This document shows positions 28,733-37,070 of a stretch of DNA of 51,339 nucleotides, piece by piece. The DNA comes from Pirellulales bacterium. GTDB taxonomy: Bacteria; Planctomycetota; Planctomycetia; Pirellulales; Thermoguttaceae. The translations under genes were made by a program, and so were the position numbers. Within the stretch, counting starts at the first letter, position 1. Each line of letters starts with the position of its first letter. The stretch spans positions 1-51,339 of the forward strand of contig JAFGRD010000109.1 of NCBI GenBank assembly GCA_016935315.1, given 5' to 3'. Below the pieces are notes generated by a model, which did no database searches, was not told the origin of the DNA, and saw only the letters and a program-made list of their open reading frames with translations.

Positions 28733-30565
28733 TCACCACTGCGGCGTGACGGAGAAGCTCGCGAAATCCCGGACCAGGCCCCAGATGGCGTCGAGGTTCC
28801 AGAGCGTCAATCCCAGCATCAGCACGCATACCAGTCGCAGGCGAATCGGGCTGGTCGCCGCCCAGCAAGCCGGCGCCACAAACAGCGACAAAAACAGCGG
28901 GCCCAGGTGCTTCGTCTCGCGCCAATCCACCAGCGTAAACGCCACGGCGGTCAACAGGGTCCAAGCGACCCACAGCCCGGGCGAAAAGACGGGCCGATCG
29001 GCATCTCGCGAGCCATGTCCTTCGTCTGTTACGGGTCGCGCACCGCGCAGCCAAAGGGCCGCCAGAGTCATGATCCCCAGCGGCAACAGTGCGTAGCCGG
29101 TGTGCTGCCAGAATTCGATCCAGAGCCCCGCGCGGCTCGGGTAGTTGCCGAACTCGAAAGGGCTGTAGTGGATCAGGCGATCAAGGAAGTGAATCCGCAC
29201 GTGCATCTGCCAGAAGTCGGCCGGCGCCACGCTCAGGCCCCAGGCCCAGAACACAGCTAATCCGGCGGCAAAGCCGACCACCGCCGGGTGCAACAGCGCC
29301 TTGGCCGCGCGGCGCGAGATGGTGCCCTCGGTCCAGTCAAGCAGCCGCCAGAGGACCAAGGCCGCCGGCAGCAGGACCAGCTTCTGATTGACCAGCCCCA
29401 GAAACACGGCCGAGGCAGAACAGGCCGCCCACCAAGATCGGCGCGACTCGGAAGGCCGCTGCTCGACGGCCGTCAGCAGCATCCAGGCCGCGAAGTTTGA
29501 GCCGGCGAAATAGCCGCCATAGCTGGAGCGGACGAAGACCTCCGGACTGGTGGCATAGGCCAGCGGGACGACGATCGCCAGTGGCCACTTCCCGGCCCTC
29601 CGCCCGATCCAGCATCCCAGCCACGCCACCGTCCATGCGGCCAGAAAGACGTTCGTCGCGCGCGCCGGAAGCCTTTGCGGATCGCGCTCGTAGTGCTGAA
29701 CCATCACCGCGTTTTCCAATCGCCAAATCTCGATCCGCCGGCTGCCGTCGTTCAGCGGAGGCTCCACGAGATAGTCGGGTCCGTCCCTGCCGACGACCCG
29801 ATGGTTCTCCACCGTCCCCTTGGCCAAGCCTCCCACCGTGCCGCCAAACGGCGCGAAGTCGATTCCGTTCCGGGCGGCCAACGCCCGGCGCGACGCCTCA
29901 TCGTAGTAGGCCAGCGATTCGAACTGGTCGAAGTAGAGGAAGGAGCCGGCGATGCAGAACTCCATCAAGGGAGGATGGGCGAAGTGGTAGTAGGTCTGAA
30001 GGTGGCTCACGTGCAGCGGCTCGCCCCGGGTGAGCAAGCCGTAGCTGCATGGGAAAACGTGGAAATCCTGGTCTTCCAGCAGCGGCACGACCCGGGTGGC
30101 GCCATGGAAGTACAACACATGAGCGGCCAGGAACAGCACAGCGCCGAGCCACGCAAACGGGTCGCTCCAGTCAAGACCCCACGTGGGGACGCGACGCACG
30201 ACGGTGTGCAGCAGAACGCCCGCGTCGGTCAGCGCCCAGGTGATGTTCCAGACCGTGCTGCCGCAAAGCGACCAGCCCGTCACGTGGACCAGGAGCAGCG
30301 CCCCGAGCATCACCGCCAGCGAGGCCGCTACGGCCCAGATCGGCCGAAATCGGTCGAGCCGGTGGCAGCCGATCATCACGCCCACCCAGGCAATCCCCGG
30401 CACCAGCAGGATCACCGAGCCGACCGCCAAGGCCCGAAGCCACGGGCAAACCAGTAGCGGCCACCCGGGATGGCAGACCAGGAAGGGAAGATTCAACGCC
30501 AGCACCCAAGCGACGTAAGCCGGCAGATGGTGTCGGGTGGTCGTCGTGTCGCGGTGTTCGAGCAT
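28733..30565 (-). CDS. Polytopic membrane protein, GT-C-like
   Basis: 610 aa from ATG at 30565. About 11-13 membrane segments starting at AYVAWVLALNLPFLV. A periplasmic loop holds VVPLLEDQDFHVFPCSYG and, further on, YYHFAHPPLMEFCIAGSFLYF; the acid pair plus HPP is the GT39-like signature. A soluble insertion of about 110 residues (DEASRRALAARNGIDFAP ... MVQHYERDPQRLP) follows. It is convergent with the pair at 25091-28689 (43 bp between stops) and downstream of the DUF2723 gene. The upstream in-frame extension crosses an R2 repeat and is rejected. Donor and acceptor unknown. Confidence 0.7.
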   Translation of the reverse strand: MLEHRDTTTTRHHLPAYVAWVLALNLPFLVCHPGWPLLVCPWLRALAVGSVILLVPGIAWVGVMIGCHRLDRFRPIWAVAASLAVMLGALLLVHVTGWSLCGSTVWNITWALTDAGVLLHTVVRRVPTWGLDWSDPFAWLGAVLFLAAHVLYFHGATRVVPLLEDQDFHVFPCSYGLLTRGEPLHVSHLQTYYHFAHPPLMEFCIAGSFLYFDQFESLAYYDEASRRALAARNGIDFAPFGGTVGGLAKGTVENHRVVGRDGPDYLVEPPLNDGSRRIEIWRLENAVMVQHYERDPQRLPARATNVFLAAWTVAWLGCWIGRRAGKWPLAIVVPLAYATSPEVFVRSSYGGYFAGSNFAAWMLLTAVEQRPSESRRSWWAACSASAVFLGLVNQKLVLLPAALVLWRLLDWTEGTISRRAAKALLHPAVVGFAAGLAVFWAWGLSVAPADFWQMHVRIHFLDRLIHYSPFEFGNYPSRAGLWIEFWQHTGYALLPLGIMTLAALWLRGARPVTDEGHGSRDADRPVFSPGLWVAWTLLTAVAFTLVDWRETKHLGPLFLSLFVAPACWAATSPIRLRLVCVLMLGLTLWNLDAIWGLVRDFASFSVTPQW

Positions 30566-30600
30566 GGAACGGGAAACGGCTTTGGTGCGTCGGTTCAGTT

Positions 30601-30680
30601 GTAGCTGGATCCGCAAAAACTCAGCTAGCTGCGAGACTGAAAGGTCCCAAATCTGAAATCCGGTCTCAGTCCTCACTCAA
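30601..30680. repeat. R2 element, copy b
   Basis: Starts GTAGCTGGATCCGCAAAAAC with TCAGCTAG after it; the other end, on the opposite strand, has GGATTTCAGATTTGGGAC, shared with copies a and e. It fills the gap between the two co-directional minus-strand genes and overlaps the last codons of the DUF2723 gene. Ends are approximate. Confidence 0.55.
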
Positions 30681-32328
30681 TCGGCTTGCCAACTCGGTAG
30701 AGTCTCTCGAGACCTTCGTGAGCCGGCTCGAATTCGTACAGCTCGGCGATTCTTCGAACGATGTGCGTGAAGTAGATCGGCCGCTCGGGCGTGGTCTGCT
30801 TGATGTGCCGCACGAACTGCACGGCCGAATCGGCAAGCTCGGGGTGGTTGAAGCCGTCGACATAGTCGATGTAGAACTCCATGCCCGTGCGGCCCTGTTC
30901 GACAAGGGCCACGTAGTAGTAGGGATAGAGATGACACCAGCCCGTGAAGACAACGGCGTCGTCCTCCAACTTGCCGAGCAACTCGCGGACGTCGCGGTGA
31001 TACCCCGTGGAGTATTCGACGCCCACGCTGTCCAGCTCCTCGGGCGGCACCCAATAGGCCCGTCGGTGCTCCCGATCCCAGGCGGCGGCAAACAGCATCG
31101 GCCAGACGACTACCGCCACCGCGGCGATCGCGCAGGCTCCATCGCAAGCAGCGGCCGACCAGCGCCGTTTGCCCCGGCCGGCCGCCAGCCGGCGACACCC
31201 GTCGCTGGCCCAGGCGAGTCCCACCGTGCCGAACACGGCGAAAAGCACGTACGTCGAGATGTACATCACGTGGACGATGCCGTCGAATTGCAGGTCGTAA
31301 ACCAGATGGGCAAGGTACGTCAGCGTCAGCAACAGCGACATCTTCGCGTTCTGCCGCAGCAGCCGCCAGACTCCGGCGACGGCCGCCGCCAACCACAGCG
31401 GCGGAAACTCGCGAGGCAGGTTCTCCAGGTACTGCTGCGCTTTCTCCGCCGTCCGCTTCAGCGGCTGGGACGTGAGCTTGCCCTGAAATTGCGGGGCCGT
31501 GATGCTCAGCCAAACCCGCTCCAGGAAGTCGTCCGTATCGTCCAACTCGAGGTTCCACTCGGAGCGAGAAGGATTGATGACCGTGCGGAAGTAGCTGCAC
31601 GGGCTGTCGGCCCGATCGATCACGTAGAAAGCGGCCAGTGTGATCGCCGCGCCCGTGGCCGCTCCGGCAACCGCCGCGGCCAGGTTGGCCTTCCACCGCC
31701 GCCTGTGCAGCAGCACGAACAGCACGGCCGCCGGGGCCATGAAGGCGACGGTCGTGTGGATTCCCAGGCTGACGCCCCCGACGCACGCCCCGGCGAACAG
31801 CCAGCGGAGCCTTCCGGTCTGTTGCCAAAGGGCCAGCCCCAGCAGGACCAGCACGGTGCAGGCAGCGGCCGTCGTGTAGACTTCGGCGATGATGGCCTGG
31901 GACCAGAAAGTCGGCGAAAAGGCCAACGCCAGCCCGCCGGCGATCGGGATCCACCTCCGGCCGGTCAGCACCGTGCCCAGCGGCACGACCAGCGCGGCCG
32001 CCACCGCCCCCATGAGGGCCGAGAGCAGGTTCACTCGATAGGGCACGTCGCCGACGGGAATCGCCGTGGCCGCCTTGGCCACCAGCAGGTACACTGGATA
32101 GCCGGTCGGATGGGCATAGCCGAGCGTGACCGCCAACGTTTGCAGTTCGCCCATATCCGCTCGCAACAGCCCCGGCGCCAGCAGCGGCACGTACGCCACC
32201 AGTGCCACCAGGCCGACTCCCAGAGCCGTCCACCCGTCGCGGGCTAGCAGCAGAGTCGGCTGCGATGCCGGCGGCTGTTCGGGCGCAATCGACGGCGGAT
32301 CGTTGGGGATTTGACCGGTGTCCGACAC
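30673..32328 (-). CDS. DUF2723/TMEM260-like membrane protein O-mannosyltransferase
   Basis: 551 aa. The DUF2723 signature is in the first loop: LLRADMGELQTLAVTLGYAH then PTGYPVYLLVAKA. The eukaryotic relative TMEM260 is a protein O-mannosyltransferase, so a lipid-linked hexose transfer to protein is plausible. About ten hydrophobic segments extend to residue 420 (AIAAVAVVVWPMLFAAAWD); the last 130 residues are soluble and face the periplasm. Proline-rich short N-terminus (NDPPSIAPEQPPASQP). Divergent from the radical SAM gene, 155 bp away; downstream lies the GT-C-like gene at 28733-30565. Confidence 0.85.
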   Translation of the reverse strand: MSDTGQIPNDPPSIAPEQPPASQPTLLLARDGWTALGVGLVALVAYVPLLAPGLLRADMGELQTLAVTLGYAHPTGYPVYLLVAKAATAIPVGDVPYRVNLLSALMGAVAAALVVPLGTVLTGRRWIPIAGGLALAFSPTFWSQAIIAEVYTTAAACTVLVLLGLALWQQTGRLRWLFAGACVGGVSLGIHTTVAFMAPAAVLFVLLHRRRWKANLAAAVAGAATGAAITLAAFYVIDRADSPCSYFRTVINPSRSEWNLELDDTDDFLERVWLSITAPQFQGKLTSQPLKRTAEKAQQYLENLPREFPPLWLAAAVAGVWRLLRQNAKMSLLLTLTYLAHLVYDLQFDGIVHVMYISTYVLFAVFGTVGLAWASDGCRRLAAGRGKRRWSAAACDGACAIAAVAVVVWPMLFAAAWDREHRRAYWVPPEELDSVGVEYSTGYHRDVRELLGKLEDDAVVFTGWCHLYPYYYVALVEQGRTGMEFYIDYVDGFNHPELADSAVQFVRHIKQTTPERPIYFTHIVRRIAELYEFEPAHEGLERLYRVGKPIE

Positions 32329-32372
32329 GATGGCTGAGTCCCGTCAGGAGTCCCCTCAAGTGGGAAAAGGGG

Positions 32373-32378
32373 TATAAT
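32373..32378. promoter_or_regulatory. Candidate -10 box TATAAT
   Basis: GGGTATAAT in the gap between the divergent DUF2723 and radical SAM genes, plus-strand reading. It matches the box at 7635-7643 including the GGG. No -35 is recognisable. It would serve the radical SAM gene 106 nt downstream. Confidence 0.3.
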
Positions 32379-32483
32379 GCTACTATACGGCACTGCCCGG
32401 CGTATGACCATTGTGCCCCAAGCAGCCGGGGCCGTCGGTCTGGCCGGAGCGGTTTCCGCTGGCGAACTCGTCCTGGGGCCCCG

Positions 32484-33827
32484 ATGCAAATCGCGCTGAT
32501 CAAGCCGTGCTGGCAGTACCCCATTGCGGGGGCCGACCATACGTACAACCGGCGCTGGCCCCCGCTGGAGTTGCTCAACTGTGCGGCCCTGCTGGAGGCC
32601 GACGACCATCAGGTGCAGATCGTCGATGCCCAGGCCGAAGGCCTCTCGCCCGACAAGGTGGCGGCTCGCGTGGGCGCCGCCGAGCTGGCCCTGGTGACCA
32701 GCTCCGCGCTGGACCGCTGGCAATGTCCTAGCTTCGAACTGGCCCCGGTCACCGCGGTGATGAACCTGTTGCGCGGCCGCGTGAGGCAACTGCTGCTGAC
32801 GGGTTTTCACGGAACCGTCCAGCCTGCGGCGATGCTCGAAATGACCGGCGTCGATGCGGTCGTGCGCGGCGAGCCCGAAACGACGATCCGCGAAGTGGCC
32901 GCCGGCAAGGCGTGGCAGGAAACCGCCGGGCTGACGTTCCTCGACCAAGGCCGCCTGGTTTCCACGCCCGACCGGCCGCCGCTGGACTTGACCACCTTGC
33001 CCGTGCCCGCCCTCCACCTGATCGACCCGAAACACTACCAGTACGAAATCCTCGGGAGGCGATTCATGGTGCTCGAGGGCGCTCGCGGGTGTCCCTGTCC
33101 GTGCACCTTCTGTTCGCGGACGATGCTCGGCAGGAGGCTACGCCGCAAGACGATCGAGCAGTTGGGTCACGAGGTCGAGGTGGCCGTAGGGCAGTTCGGG
33201 GTCCGCAACCTCTATTTCATCGATCTGGAGTTCACGGCCTCGAAGGAGCTGGCCGAGGGGGTCTGCCGACACATCCTGAACCGCAAGATCTCCATCCGCT
33301 GGTGCTGCCAGACGCGGACCGATCAGATCGACGAGCCGTTGCTGAAGCTGATGCGGCAGGCAGGCTGCCATTTGATTCATTTCGGCGTGGAGGCCGGCAG
33401 CCCGCGGATTGCCGAACTCTGCCGCAAGCGCATCACGCCCAAGCAGCAGGTTCGCGGCGTCGAGATGGCCCGGCGGGCGGGAATCGAGACGCTCTGTTTC
33501 TTTCTGCTGGGTCATCCCGGCGAAACGGACGAGGAAATGCAGCAGACCATCTGCCTGGCCAAGCAACTGAATCCGACCTACGCCTCGTTCCACCGCGTTT
33601 CGCCCTACCATGGCACGCTGCTGTATGACGAGTACGCCAGCGACTCGGACGAGTTGTTTCCCTCCTATGCCGGCTCGCGGCAGCAGCGCGAAAAGGTCGA
33701 TCGGCTCGTCCGCCGGGCAATCTGGTCGTACTACGTCCGCCCGCGGTACGTCTTGTCGCGAATCTTCCGCAGCTCGCCGATTTCCCTCTGGCGGCAACTA
33801 AGGTTGTTTGCCGGGTACTTCCGCTGA
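32484..33827 (+). CDS. B12-binding-domain radical SAM protein
   Basis: 447 aa. Residues 1-140 form a cobalamin-binding-like domain (NRRWPPLELLNCAALLEADD, VRGEPETTIREVAAGK). The radical SAM centre is at about residue 200: GARGCPCPCTFCSR, giving C-x3-C-x2-C for the [4Fe-4S] cluster, with one extra Cys inside. The barrel follows (LYFIDLEFT, HLIHFGVEAGSPRIAELCRK, LCFFLLGHPGETDEEM). Such enzymes perform methylations or ring and C-C chemistry in cofactor, lipid or natural-product pathways; substrate unknown. The amidotransferase-like remnant starts 12 nt after the stop. ATG at 32484 was chosen because the conserved domain starts there. Confidence 0.88.
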   Translation: MQIALIKPCWQYPIAGADHTYNRRWPPLELLNCAALLEADDHQVQIVDAQAEGLSPDKVAARVGAAELALVTSSALDRWQCPSFELAPVTAVMNLLRGRVRQLLLTGFHGTVQPAAMLEMTGVDAVVRGEPETTIREVAAGKAWQETAGLTFLDQGRLVSTPDRPPLDLTTLPVPALHLIDPKHYQYEILGRRFMVLEGARGCPCPCTFCSRTMLGRRLRRKTIEQLGHEVEVAVGQFGVRNLYFIDLEFTASKELAEGVCRHILNRKISIRWCCQTRTDQIDEPLLKLMRQAGCHLIHFGVEAGSPRIAELCRKRITPKQQVRGVEMARRAGIETLCFFLLGHPGETDEEMQQTICLAKQLNPTYASFHRVSPYHGTLLYDEYASDSDELFPSYAGSRQQREKVDRLVRRAIWSYYVRPRYVLSRIFRSSPISLWRQLRLFAGYFR

Positions 33828-33839
33828 GGGTCTGCCCGT

Positions 33840-34298
33840 ATGTGTCGGTTTGTCTTGTACATGGGACCGTCGATCACGCTGGACCTGCTGACGACGAGCC
33901 CCACCTACTCGATCATCCACCAGAGCTACAAGGCCCGGATGCGCGTCGAGCCGCTCAACGGCGACGGGTTCGGCCTGGCCTGGTACGTTCCCGACGTCTC
34001 GCCCGAGCCGGCCGTCTTTCGGTCGATCCAGCCTGCCTGGAACAACCTCAATCTACGGCACGTGGCGCGGGTCACGCGAAGTTCGGCCGTGCTGGCCCAT
34101 GTGCGGGCGGCGACGCCCGGCACGGGTGTCTCCGAAGCAAACTGCCACCCTTTCTCCAACGGACGCCCGGTTTCGCGATGCCTCAGCTTCCAGTCAACCG
34201 GCGGCACCTCGCTCACCGCCGGTCCAGCCGGTGCAAGCCCTCTTCCGCGGCGATCGCCAACGCCTCTTGATACTCGGCACGGGCCAGGGGGCGGTTGA
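33840..34298 (+). pseudogene. Truncated class II glutamine amidotransferase (EgtC/YafJ-like)
   Basis: The first about 110 residues are a normal class II amidotransferase start: MCRF with nucleophile Cys2, GPSITLDLLTTSPTYSIIHQ, RVEPLNGDGFGLAWYV, RSSAVLAHVRAATPG and NCHPFS. Family members are about 250-280 aa. Here similarity stops at about 34160 and the frame then runs antisense over the 3' end of the neighbouring radical SAM gene to 34298, without the expected segment beginning HNG. The gene has lost its second half, so the protein is probably inactive. It follows the radical SAM gene by 12 nt, and the two probably formed an operon. Confidence 0.75.
34197..34223. terminator. Hairpin between convergent genes
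   Basis: An 8-bp perfect stem, ACCGGCGG with CCGCCGGT, and an 11-nt loop that contains the stop codon region of the minus-strand radical SAM gene. It could end transcription from that strand; no T-run. Confidence 0.4.
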
Positions 34299-35154
34299 TC
34301 CGGGCGTGGCGATGGGCGTAGCCGCCGGGGCGATACTGCGGCATCACGTTGACAAACGTGTCGGGCGAGATCTCTCGGGCGAGAAAACGCAGGATTTGAC
34401 GCGTGTCTTCCAGACCATCCGGCAGCACCAGATGGCGCACCAACAAGCCCCGGCGGGCGAGGCCCCGATCGTCGATCACCAGATCGCCCACCTGCCGGTG
34501 CATCTCCCGGATCGCGCGGTACGCCACCTCGCAATAGTCCTCCGCGTGGGCCAGCTCCTCGGAAACCTTCGGGTCCCAGAACTTCAGATCGGGCATATAG
34601 ATGTCGACCACGCCGTCCAACAGCCACAGCGCCGCCAGGCTATCGTATCCGCCCGTGTTGTAGACGATCGGCAGCCGCAGCCCGCCCTCGGCCGCCGGGA
34701 GCAACCCTTCGAGAATCTGCGGCACCACGTGCGACGGCGTGACCCAGTTGATGTTGTGGCAGCCTTGCCGTTGAAGCGCCAGCATCATGTCGGCAAGCTG
34801 CTGCGGGCTCACCTCGCGGCCGTGTCCCTCCAGGCTGATGTCGAAGTTCTGGCAGAAGTCGCACCGCAAGTTGCAGTGCGTGAAGAAGATCGTCCCTGAG
34901 CCGCACCAGCCCCGCAGACAGCTTTCCTCGCCATGGTGCGGGCCGGCGCTGCTGACCCGGGCGCGCCGGGCCGTGCGGCAAAACGACGCGGGGCGTTGCT
35001 CGTGCAAGCGATCGACGTGGCACTGCCGCCCGCACAAGACACAATTGGCCAGCGACTCGACGGCCCGACGCACACGGCGAGTCCACTCGCCTCTTTCGAG
35101 CAAACCTCGATAGGCCGGATCGTCGCGCGGCGGATACACCGGAGTCTCCCGCAT
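34213..35154 (-). CDS. PflA-like radical SAM protein (COG1313 type)
   Basis: 313 aa. The cluster motif C-x3-C-x2-C is in FFTHCNLRCDFCQNFDIS (about residue 94). Before it, a Cys-rich segment (LANCVLCGRQCHVDRL) may bind another metal. Further motifs are INWVTPSHVVPQILEGLL and VYNTGGYDSLAALWLLDG and DIYMPDLKFWDP, characteristic of the uncharacterised PflX/COG1313 group, annotated as pyruvate formate-lyase-activating-like. No glycyl radical enzyme is adjacent, so the target is unknown. It converges on the amidotransferase remnant and overlaps its 3' tail. Confidence 0.87.
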   Translation of the reverse strand: MRETPVYPPRDDPAYRGLLERGEWTRRVRRAVESLANCVLCGRQCHVDRLHEQRPASFCRTARRARVSSAGPHHGEESCLRGWCGSGTIFFTHCNLRCDFCQNFDISLEGHGREVSPQQLADMMLALQRQGCHNINWVTPSHVVPQILEGLLPAAEGGLRLPIVYNTGGYDSLAALWLLDGVVDIYMPDLKFWDPKVSEELAHAEDYCEVAYRAIREMHRQVGDLVIDDRGLARRGLLVRHLVLPDGLEDTRQILRFLAREISPDTFVNVMPQYRPGGYAHRHARINRPLARAEYQEALAIAAEEGLHRLDRR

Positions 35155-35484
35155 GGGGCTGCCTCTTCAGACAACTATATCGCGGTCGGAGGTCCCGCTT
35201 CAACCGCACAGCCCGCTTGCGGCCGGCCCCGCGCGAGCGAACATCGACGTTCGGGTTGCAGACCCTTCTGCCGGGCCGGTGGACAGTGTTCAAAGGCATG
35301 TGTATGCTTGGTGTGACAATCGTCGATCGGAGTTTGTGCGTTTGGCGCAAGATATTGGGTGCCAGCAACGTCTTGCGTCCATATGTTGTGGTGCCCCCAA
35401 CGGCCCATCGTGCCGGCGCGGATACACTTGAGTCGAGTGATTGCCCTGGCGCACGGGGCAATTGCGCAAAACCTGGAGAATTCC
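35155..35484. other. 330-bp intergenic region upstream of MttB-family gene
   Basis: Gap between the divergent radical SAM and MttB-family genes. The only clear structure is a 7-bp hairpin, ATTGCCC (35440-35446) with GGGCAAT (35456-35462), 9-nt loop, lying 22 nt before the MttB start and upstream of its GGAG ribosome binding site. No promoter boxes, repeat copy or open frame stood out in the rest. Confidence 0.35.
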
Positions 35485-36948
35485 ATGCCAAGACTGAAAC
35501 ACGAAACGCCCGGTATTCCGACCTCGCTCTACCAACCGCTCAGCGCCGAGGGTGTTAAGAAGATCGCCGACGGGGCTCTGGAGATCCTTGCCCGTTCGGG
35601 AATGGCCGTCTATTGCGATTCGGCAAGGGAGGCGTTGCGCCGTGCTGGGGCCGAGGTCGATTCACATAGTCCGATCGTGCGGATGCCGCGGGCGACGGTC
35701 GAAGACGCGATCGACGCCAACCCGTCGTCTATTACGCTCTATTCCCGCAACGGCCAGTACGACCAGGTGCTGGAGGCCAACCGCGTCCACTACGGAACCG
35801 GCGGAACGGCCATCTATGTGCTCGATCCCGACACGGGCCAGCGGCGGCCGTCGACGATCGACGACGTGATCCTCAACGCGCGGATGGTCGAGGCGCTGGA
35901 GAACATCCACGGGCTGACGATCAATGTCTTTCCCACGGAGATCGTGCAGAAAGACCAGATCGACGTCAACCGTTTCTTCCATGCCCTGGACAACACCAGC
36001 AAGCACGTGATGGGCGGCATCTACAGTCTTCAGGGATGCCGGGAGGTCGTGCGCGTGGCCGAGATGATCGCCGGCGGCGAGCGGGCCCTGCGAGAAAAGC
36101 CGTTCGTCTCGTTCATCACGCTGATCATCAGCCCGTTCAAGATCGACAAGGACTACGGCGAGATGACCGGCTATCTGGCTGAGAAGGGCCTGCCCGTCGT
36201 GGTGCCCACCGAACCGATCTGCGCCACCACCTCGCCCGTGACGCTGGCCGGCAACGTGGTGACCCACATTGCGGAGACGATCGGCGGCATCGTGCTCGTG
36301 CAGAGCGTCCACCGCGGCGCGCCTGGCATCTGCGGCAGCGTGGGATCGATCACCAATCTGAAGACGATGGACCATCTGGGCGGGCCGATCGAACGGGGCA
36401 TGATCAACGCCGCCGTGGCCCAAATGGCCCAGCACTTCAAAATCCCCATGTACTCGACCGGCGGCACTACCGACTCGAAGGAACTCGATCTGCAGGCCGT
36501 CTACGAGAGCGCCATGTCGAGCCTGCTGGTGGCCATGTCGGGCGCCAACTACATCCACGACATCGCCGGCCTGATGGAGGCGGACCTGACCGTCTCGTAC
36601 GAGAAGCTGGTCGTCGACAACGAGATCCTGGGCATGAACCAGCGGGTGTTGCGGGGAATCGAGGTCAACGACGCGACGCTGCCGGTCGAGTTGATGATCG
36701 AAAAGGGCCCGGGAGCCGACTACATGATGGAAGCGCACACCGTGCAACACATGCGCAGCGAGTTCTTTGTTCCTCGGCTGGCCAACCGCGACAAGCGCGG
36801 ATCGATGAAGCCGGGCGACGATACCCTGAGCCGGGCCAAGGCGTTTGTCGAGCGGATCCGAAGGGCCCCGCCGAAGAGTTGCCTGCCCGAGGACGTCCGC
36901 AGCGAGATTCTCACCAAGTTCCCGGAGATCTGCTCGAGTCCTTATTGA
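35485..36948 (+). CDS. MttB-superfamily methyltransferase without pyrrolysine
   Basis: 487 aa. Belongs to the trimethylamine methyltransferase (MttB) superfamily: RMPRATVEDAIDANP, YGTGGTAIYVLDPDTGQR, IVLVQSVHRGAPGICGSVGS and LPVELMIEKGPGADYMME are typical. Classical MttB reads an in-frame amber codon as pyrrolysine; this frame has no internal stop, so it is of the non-Pyl group whose known members demethylate glycine betaine, proline betaine or carnitine and pass the methyl group to a corrinoid protein. No corrinoid protein or its activator lies nearby. Start has GGAG seven to eight nt upstream. The stop codon lies inside the R1 element that precedes the transporter gene. Confidence 0.88.
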   Translation: MPRLKHETPGIPTSLYQPLSAEGVKKIADGALEILARSGMAVYCDSAREALRRAGAEVDSHSPIVRMPRATVEDAIDANPSSITLYSRNGQYDQVLEANRVHYGTGGTAIYVLDPDTGQRRPSTIDDVILNARMVEALENIHGLTINVFPTEIVQKDQIDVNRFFHALDNTSKHVMGGIYSLQGCREVVRVAEMIAGGERALREKPFVSFITLIISPFKIDKDYGEMTGYLAEKGLPVVVPTEPICATTSPVTLAGNVVTHIAETIGGIVLVQSVHRGAPGICGSVGSITNLKTMDHLGGPIERGMINAAVAQMAQHFKIPMYSTGGTTDSKELDLQAVYESAMSSLLVAMSGANYIHDIAGLMEADLTVSYEKLVVDNEILGMNQRVLRGIEVNDATLPVELMIEKGPGADYMMEAHTVQHMRSEFFVPRLANRDKRGSMKPGDDTLSRAKAFVERIRRAPPKSCLPEDVRSEILTKFPEICSSPY

Positions 36949-37045
36949 CGCTTGCACACTCAATGCGCGAGGGCGACCAACGAGAACCCGACGTCTCCGG
37001 CCTCCCGTTGGTCGGCCTTGATCATTCACAATGCAGACATCAATA
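36943..37045 (+). repeat. R1 element, copy 2 (between mttB-like and transporter genes)
   Basis: 103 bp, same length and sense as the other copies. It begins TATTGACGC, so its first bases supply the last codon and the TGA stop of the MttB-family gene, and it ends ACATCAATA 25 nt before the start of the DUF5690 gene. The central stem has one A-C mismatch compared with copy 1; the inner CCG/CGG pair is kept while the loop changes. Confidence 0.85.
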
Positions 37046-37070
37046 GTGACTGAGAACCACGAATTTCCAG

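Noticed and set aside
35485-36948. Pyrrolysine-containing MttB
   Set aside because: No in-frame TAG occurs before the terminal TGA.
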